In this document: positions 28,456 to 31,519 of the stretch, piece after piece | Layout of the letters: each line of letters begins with the position of its first letter | How positions within the stretch are numbered: the stretch's first letter is position 1 | Source of the DNA: a virus | DNA length: 31,519 nt | Strand: one strand, 5' to 3' | IMG/VR virus record: IMGVR_UViG_3300038425_000044 | Location: 1-31,519 of that record | Translations under genes and position numbers: made by a program | The notes under the pieces: generated by a model | Database searches by the model: none | The model's input: the letters and a program-made list of their open reading frames with translations, nothing else | Told to the model about the DNA's origin: nothing

Positions 28456-29822
28456 AAGAAGAAATCGCTGTTGAAAAGGAATCCAAACCTAAGCAATATT
28501 CCCAGGAATACATGGACGCACTTTTAGAAGGCGTCAGGCAGTATGTACCTCCGCACGTAATGGAGAACTTACACAGGCAAGCGTTACCTCGAGCCGGCGG
28601 ACGAGCAAGTGCAAAGGCACGCGCTGCTCAAACTGCTGCTCAAGCACAGACTACAGAAGCACGACAGGCACAAAATACACAGGCCGAAGTAAATGCAGAG
28701 GTAGAGAAACAACCGATACCGGCAGACATAACGCCGATACCGTTACCTACGAATGAGAAACCATTAACGCCCCCTGCACCACCGCAACTACAACCGGAAA
28801 CGTGTGCAGAAGGGGACGAAGCATGTGAAGCCCAAGCATCTGGGTCAGGTCCAGAGCAATCTACACCCGTACAACAAGGTAAAAGTAAAATGGATAAAGA
28901 AGAAATGGAAAAGACGGCTCACGGCAAGCAGGACGCCCCAATCGCTTCAACTGGTAGTTGGGATGCCGGTGCAGCACAGAAAAGACTTTTAGCATGGGCC
29001 GGGGGTCCGGATAAGGACAATGTAAACTGGCAGAAGTTCGGCAAGGGATTCTTGTATCACGACCCAAACAATGCTGATAACATTAAAGGTTATAAATTCC
29101 CGGTAGCTGACATAATCAATGGTAAGTTCCAGATAAGTCGCGCAGCACTCGGCGCCGCAGCAGGAAGAATTAATCAATCAAGCGGAATACCCCCTGACGA
29201 GTTAAACAGCATGAAAGCCACTCTGCGTTCATACTACAAAGACATAGGTGAAGACGCGCCGGATAATATCTCAAAAGCAAGCGATGGGGACTTACATCCT
29301 GATTGTCAGAAGGTAGCGGACAACTGCATGAAACTGAAATCCGGCAAAGGCATATCTAAAGCAGATGTTCCGACCTACATAGGACAAAGACCTATACTTA
29401 CCTTCGTCGCAGCATCGCCAGGCATCATGGAGTCTATCAGAAAAACCGCTTTGGCAGGGGCCACAGGCAAGACATTCAACGACGAATACCTGACTCCATT
29501 AGGGCTTACGAGAAACGACGTTGCTATTACCTATCTTGTCCCGAATCTGCTAAAAGACGAAGGCGGCAAAGTCAGAGAACCAACTGCCGAAGAAATAGAG
29601 AAGTGGCAACCCTGGTTCACAGATGAGATCGAAAAGATTGAAAGCGGTAATAAGCTTCCAATAATCGCACTCGGCCACACGGTGAAAAAAGCGTTAGATA
29701 GAGAAGTTGAATTTACACTGCCTCATCCAAACTCACTATATACCCCGCGAACCAAGGATGAGCTGCAAAGGAAGAGATATCAGGTATCAAAGGCTCTCGA
29801 AGCTAGATACCGAAAAAACTGA
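28452..29822 (+). CDS. Head-associated domain fused to uracil-DNA glycosylase
   Basis: 456 aa. Residues about 45-150 are disordered (Ala/Gln/Pro-rich). Residues about 160-275 match a module common in phage head proteins: TGSWDAGAAQKRLLAWAGG, KFGKGFLYHDPNN, YKFPVADIINGK, ATLRSYYKDIGED. Residues about 305-456 resemble the uracil-DNA glycosylase superfamily: ILTFVAASPG (first loop, without the usual acidic residue), GLTRNDVAITYLVPNLL, IIALGHTVKKAL and LPHPNSLY. Whether it cuts uracil is uncertain, as the first loop is altered. The setting between portal and protease suggests packaging into the head. Confidence 0.7.
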   Translation: MKEEIAVEKESKPKQYSQEYMDALLEGVRQYVPPHVMENLHRQALPRAGGRASAKARAAQTAAQAQTTEARQAQNTQAEVNAEVEKQPIPADITPIPLPTNEKPLTPPAPPQLQPETCAEGDEACEAQASGSGPEQSTPVQQGKSKMDKEEMEKTAHGKQDAPIASTGSWDAGAAQKRLLAWAGGPDKDNVNWQKFGKGFLYHDPNNADNIKGYKFPVADIINGKFQISRAALGAAAGRINQSSGIPPDELNSMKATLRSYYKDIGEDAPDNISKASDGDLHPDCQKVADNCMKLKSGKGISKADVPTYIGQRPILTFVAASPGIMESIRKTALAGATGKTFNDEYLTPLGLTRNDVAITYLVPNLLKDEGGKVREPTAEEIEKWQPWFTDEIEKIESGNKLPIIALGHTVKKALDREVEFTLPHPNSLYTPRTKDELQRKRYQVSKALEARYRKN

Positions 29823-29838
29823 TAAAACGTCCTGAGAA

Positions 29839-29854
29839 ATTAAGCCAGATTAAC
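29839..29854. promoter_or_regulatory. 16-bp palindrome, site 7
   Basis: ATTAAGCCAGATTAAC, one base off consensus, 16 bp after the glycosylase stop. CAAAAAACAAG follows at the same 2-bp spacing as at site 5, and a TTAAATA box (29874-29880) lies 20 bp downstream. Confidence 0.65.
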
Positions 29855-29873
29855 GTCAAAAAACAAGTAACGC

Positions 29874-29880
29874 TTAAATA
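29874..29880 (+). promoter_or_regulatory. TATA-like box of the protease/scaffold unit
   Basis: TTAAATA, placed so that transcription would begin near 29900, in the protease leader. With palindrome site 7 it repeats the arrangement at 18052-18102. Confidence 0.45.
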
Positions 29881-29944
29881 CTCTCAGGAGAATTTTGAAC
29901 CGATACAAAAGCAAGCAGCGGCCTGGCACTACACCGCGCGCCTG

Positions 29945-30304
29945 TTGAAAGGGACAGACCATCTAGTGTGGGGTGTTGTCTATGAACCGTGCAATGGACC
30001 TGTCTGCAAGACCGATACGCAGGGGGACTTTATACGCCCCGATGAACTGCGAAAGGTCGCGCAGAATTATCTCGCCAATGCCGGTAGAATAGGACTCCAC
30101 CATCAGAAAGAACTGAGTCCGTCCGAGGCGACGCCTGTGGAGAGCTTCATCGCGCCCGTTGATATGGTCGTCGATGGCGAACACATCACGAAAGGCTCCT
30201 GGGTGCTGTTCACGAAACTAAACGATGCACTTTGGAAACGCGCACAGAGCGGAGAACTCGGCGCGTATAGCATCGACGGAACAGGTGTGCGCGTAAAAGC
30301 GTAA
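29945..30304 (+). CDS. XkdF-like prohead protease
   Basis: 119 aa from TTG. It carries the XkdF-type pattern: LVWGVVYEPCN, GDFIRPDELRKVAQNYL, GLHHQKEL (candidate catalytic His), IAPVDMVVDG, KGSWVLFTKLNDALWKRAQSGELGAYSIDGTG (candidate Ser). Such proteases mature the scaffold and capsid. The true start may lie upstream: the frame is open to about 29819 and reads well from ENFEPIQK near 29888, right after AGGAG (29886-29890), but no ATG/GTG/TTG is available there. Smaller than usual family members. Confidence 0.7.
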   Translation: MKGTDHLVWGVVYEPCNGPVCKTDTQGDFIRPDELRKVAQNYLANAGRIGLHHQKELSPSEATPVESFIAPVDMVVDGEHITKGSWVLFTKLNDALWKRAQSGELGAYSIDGTGVRVKA

Positions 30305-30332
30305 CCTAACTTTAAAGGGTAACAAGGCGCGA

Positions 30333-31322
30333 GTGAACGATAAAGCTGAAGCGAATGACGCACTTAGCGTAGCTACTCTTGAAAAAGATACTGAACTTGT
30401 CGATACTGAGGTTAATTCCGTTCACCTCGTAACACGCGGGGCGAACCGTAAGAAACTTCATTTGGTCAAGTCAGAATTAAAACGCGCACCAGGATCTAAT
30501 TCTATGGAAGAAACACAAGAACCAGCGTTCGCTATCGACGTCCTTAAAAATTATCACGAGGAAGGACTGGCGGACAAAATAGAAAAAGGGATTCCTGGGC
30601 TACAACCTGAGGCGATGGAAGTAGGAGAGGCCATGGTCACTCTTGCTAAATCTGTTGCTGAAGAACTCCCCGCAAACTTCTTTGATGAGATCTCGTCTAT
30701 CGCAGGTTTTCAGAAAGCCAGCACTAAGAAAGCGAAGCCTACTGATGATGACGACGACGATGATGACGGTTGCGATGGAGACGGCGCTCAGAAATCAAAG
30801 GCAACGAAAATGAAAAAGAGTATAGAAAAAACCCTCGAAAAGATCGAGAAAGAGGAAGACCTTGATCTTCTACCTGAAGATGTGCAAAAGGCCGTCCGTC
30901 CGATATGGAAGGCCCTCGTAGAGAAGGACGAGCGCATCGCCAAGATGGAAGAGCAAAAGCGTGAAGAGGTTTTTCTTGCGAAGGCAGCGCAGTACACCCG
31001 TATTGCGAAAGGTGCTGATTTCGTCAATTTGATGAAAGACGCAGCAGACTACCTTCCAGAAAAGTCCTTCCAAGCATTTATCCACCTTCTTGACGCTCAC
31101 GAGGAAATGCTTAGAAAAGGCGACCTGTTCGCAGAATACGGCAGCTCGCTCGAAGGCGACGCATCGAACCCACTTGTTAGGTGGGATGCAGAAGCCAAAG
31201 CACTACAGAAATCAGCAGGGATAACGTACGAACAGGCGTACACCGACGTTGTGCACGCAGACCCAGAAGGGTACAAGGAAGTCCTTAATCACAACCTAGC
31301 CGCATCACGAGGTGAGTTCTAA
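30333..31322 (+). CDS. Scaffold-like protein with XkdF-type N terminus
   Basis: 329 aa from GTG. Residues about 25-45 (DTEVNSVHLVTRGANRKKLHLVKS) resemble the strand after the catalytic core in XkdF proteins. The centre has an Asp tract (DDDDDDDDG) and long charged helices, and the C terminus (residues about 215-329) is a helical scaffold-like region (ADYLPEKSFQAFIHLL). An internal ATG at 30504 with a possible SD could make a separate scaffold from the same frame. Works with the protease before it in procapsid assembly. Confidence 0.65.
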   Translation: MNDKAEANDALSVATLEKDTELVDTEVNSVHLVTRGANRKKLHLVKSELKRAPGSNSMEETQEPAFAIDVLKNYHEEGLADKIEKGIPGLQPEAMEVGEAMVTLAKSVAEELPANFFDEISSIAGFQKASTKKAKPTDDDDDDDDGCDGDGAQKSKATKMKKSIEKTLEKIEKEEDLDLLPEDVQKAVRPIWKALVEKDERIAKMEEQKREEVFLAKAAQYTRIAKGADFVNLMKDAADYLPEKSFQAFIHLLDAHEEMLRKGDLFAEYGSSLEGDASNPLVRWDAEAKALQKSAGITYEQAYTDVVHADPEGYKEVLNHNLAASRGEF

Positions 31323-31519
31323 TGGTCGGCGATACACCCGTCCTCGATATGTCATATGTCGCGGGCATGGATCTATCAAGCTATCAGTTCAGAGCGGTCA
31401 CAATGGGAACGGACGGCAACATGTACCTTGCGAGTACCTCGGTACAGTCGTTGACCACTTCTACCGTGCCTCCGGCACTTGACTCAGTAACGGTGCCTGC
31501 AAACCAGGTATGGGGCATA
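31322..31519 (+). CDS. DUF2190-like capsid decoration protein (partial)
   Basis: 5' end only: 66 codons, running off the window. Starts as TAATG with the scaffold stop. MDLSSYQFRAVTMGTDGNMYLAS resembles the N-terminal strand region of DUF2190-type decoration/cement proteins (DLS..QY.AV....G). It is expected to be followed by the major capsid protein outside the window. Confidence 0.55.
   Translation, partial: MVGDTPVLDMSYVAGMDLSSYQFRAVTMGTDGNMYLASTSVQSLTTSTVPPALDSVTVPANQVWGI

Noticed and set aside
1-31519. tRNA genes, insertion sequences, integrase or attachment sites
   Set aside because: No cloverleaf-like sequence, no transposase or recombinase motif and no long direct repeats at plausible borders were seen, so free virus or provirus cannot be decided.

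Overview
The window looks like the head/packaging half of a tailed double-stranded DNA virus (Caudoviricetes) or a provirus, read almost entirely on the + strand. I infer an archaeal host, probably a methanogen or methanotroph relative such as Methanosarcinales. The reasons are archaeal-type TATA-like boxes placed 22-32 bp before starts or Shine-Dalgarno (SD) leaders, SD sites of the GGAGGTG type, Thr-Pro linkers joined to Ig-like domains, and KorB/ParB- and ribbon-helix-helix-type regulators. The host cannot be proved from this sequence. No tRNA, rRNA, CRISPR array or insertion sequence was seen.

Layout. (1) 10-2117: membrane and coiled-coil proteins (DUF1003-like, XhlA-like, a three-helix membrane protein), an Ig-like protein and a His-rich microprotein; this may be a lysis or host-interaction module. 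(2) 2354-4902: a VapB-like microprotein, a secreted Thr-Pro/Ig lipoprotein, then a run of very small, often Cys-rich genes, several starting with the same GAGG(GG)TTTGAAAAATG cassette. It ends at a UUCG-loop terminator. (3) 4903-5657: convergent terminators, the only minus-strand gene (a ribbon-helix-helix regulator) and a divergent promoter region. (4) 5658-9792: regulatory/partition block with a degenerate HNH protein, a ParB-HTH-ASCH fusion, a VapB-like microprotein and a classical ParB. (5) 9793-10055: control region with a terminator and two 16-bp palindromes 21 bp apart. (6) 10056-15326: a compact array of mostly tiny genes (zinc ribbons, winged helix, ribbon-helix-helix, single-helix membrane peptides), plus an HNH nuclease and a Mu gpF-like head protein. 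(7) 15406-18586: MazG-like protein, an intein-containing metallophosphoesterase, a zinc-ribbon/membrane pair and a helical protein. (8) 18605-31519: TerS, two cell-surface-type enzymes with the same C-terminal Ig module (TIM-barrel-like and papain-like), TerL as two adjacent ORFs, an HNH nuclease, portal, small genes, a second HNH nuclease, a head-domain/uracil-DNA-glycosylase fusion, an XkdF-type protease, a scaffold-like protein and the start of a DUF2190-like decoration protein. The major capsid and tail genes should lie beyond the right edge.

How it fits together. Genes are packed with ATGA, TTGA, TAATG or zero-gap stop-start junctions, so translation is probably coupled along long operons. 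A palindrome RTTAATCYRGATTAAY occurs at seven intergenic or near-intergenic places (an eighth related one is better read as a terminator stem) and marks the likely promoters of the regulatory, early and structural blocks. It is the best candidate operator for one of the encoded KorB/ParB-like or ribbon-helix-helix proteins. A second recurring theme is a small Cys-rich or helical protein translationally coupled to a 28-53-residue single-helix membrane peptide.
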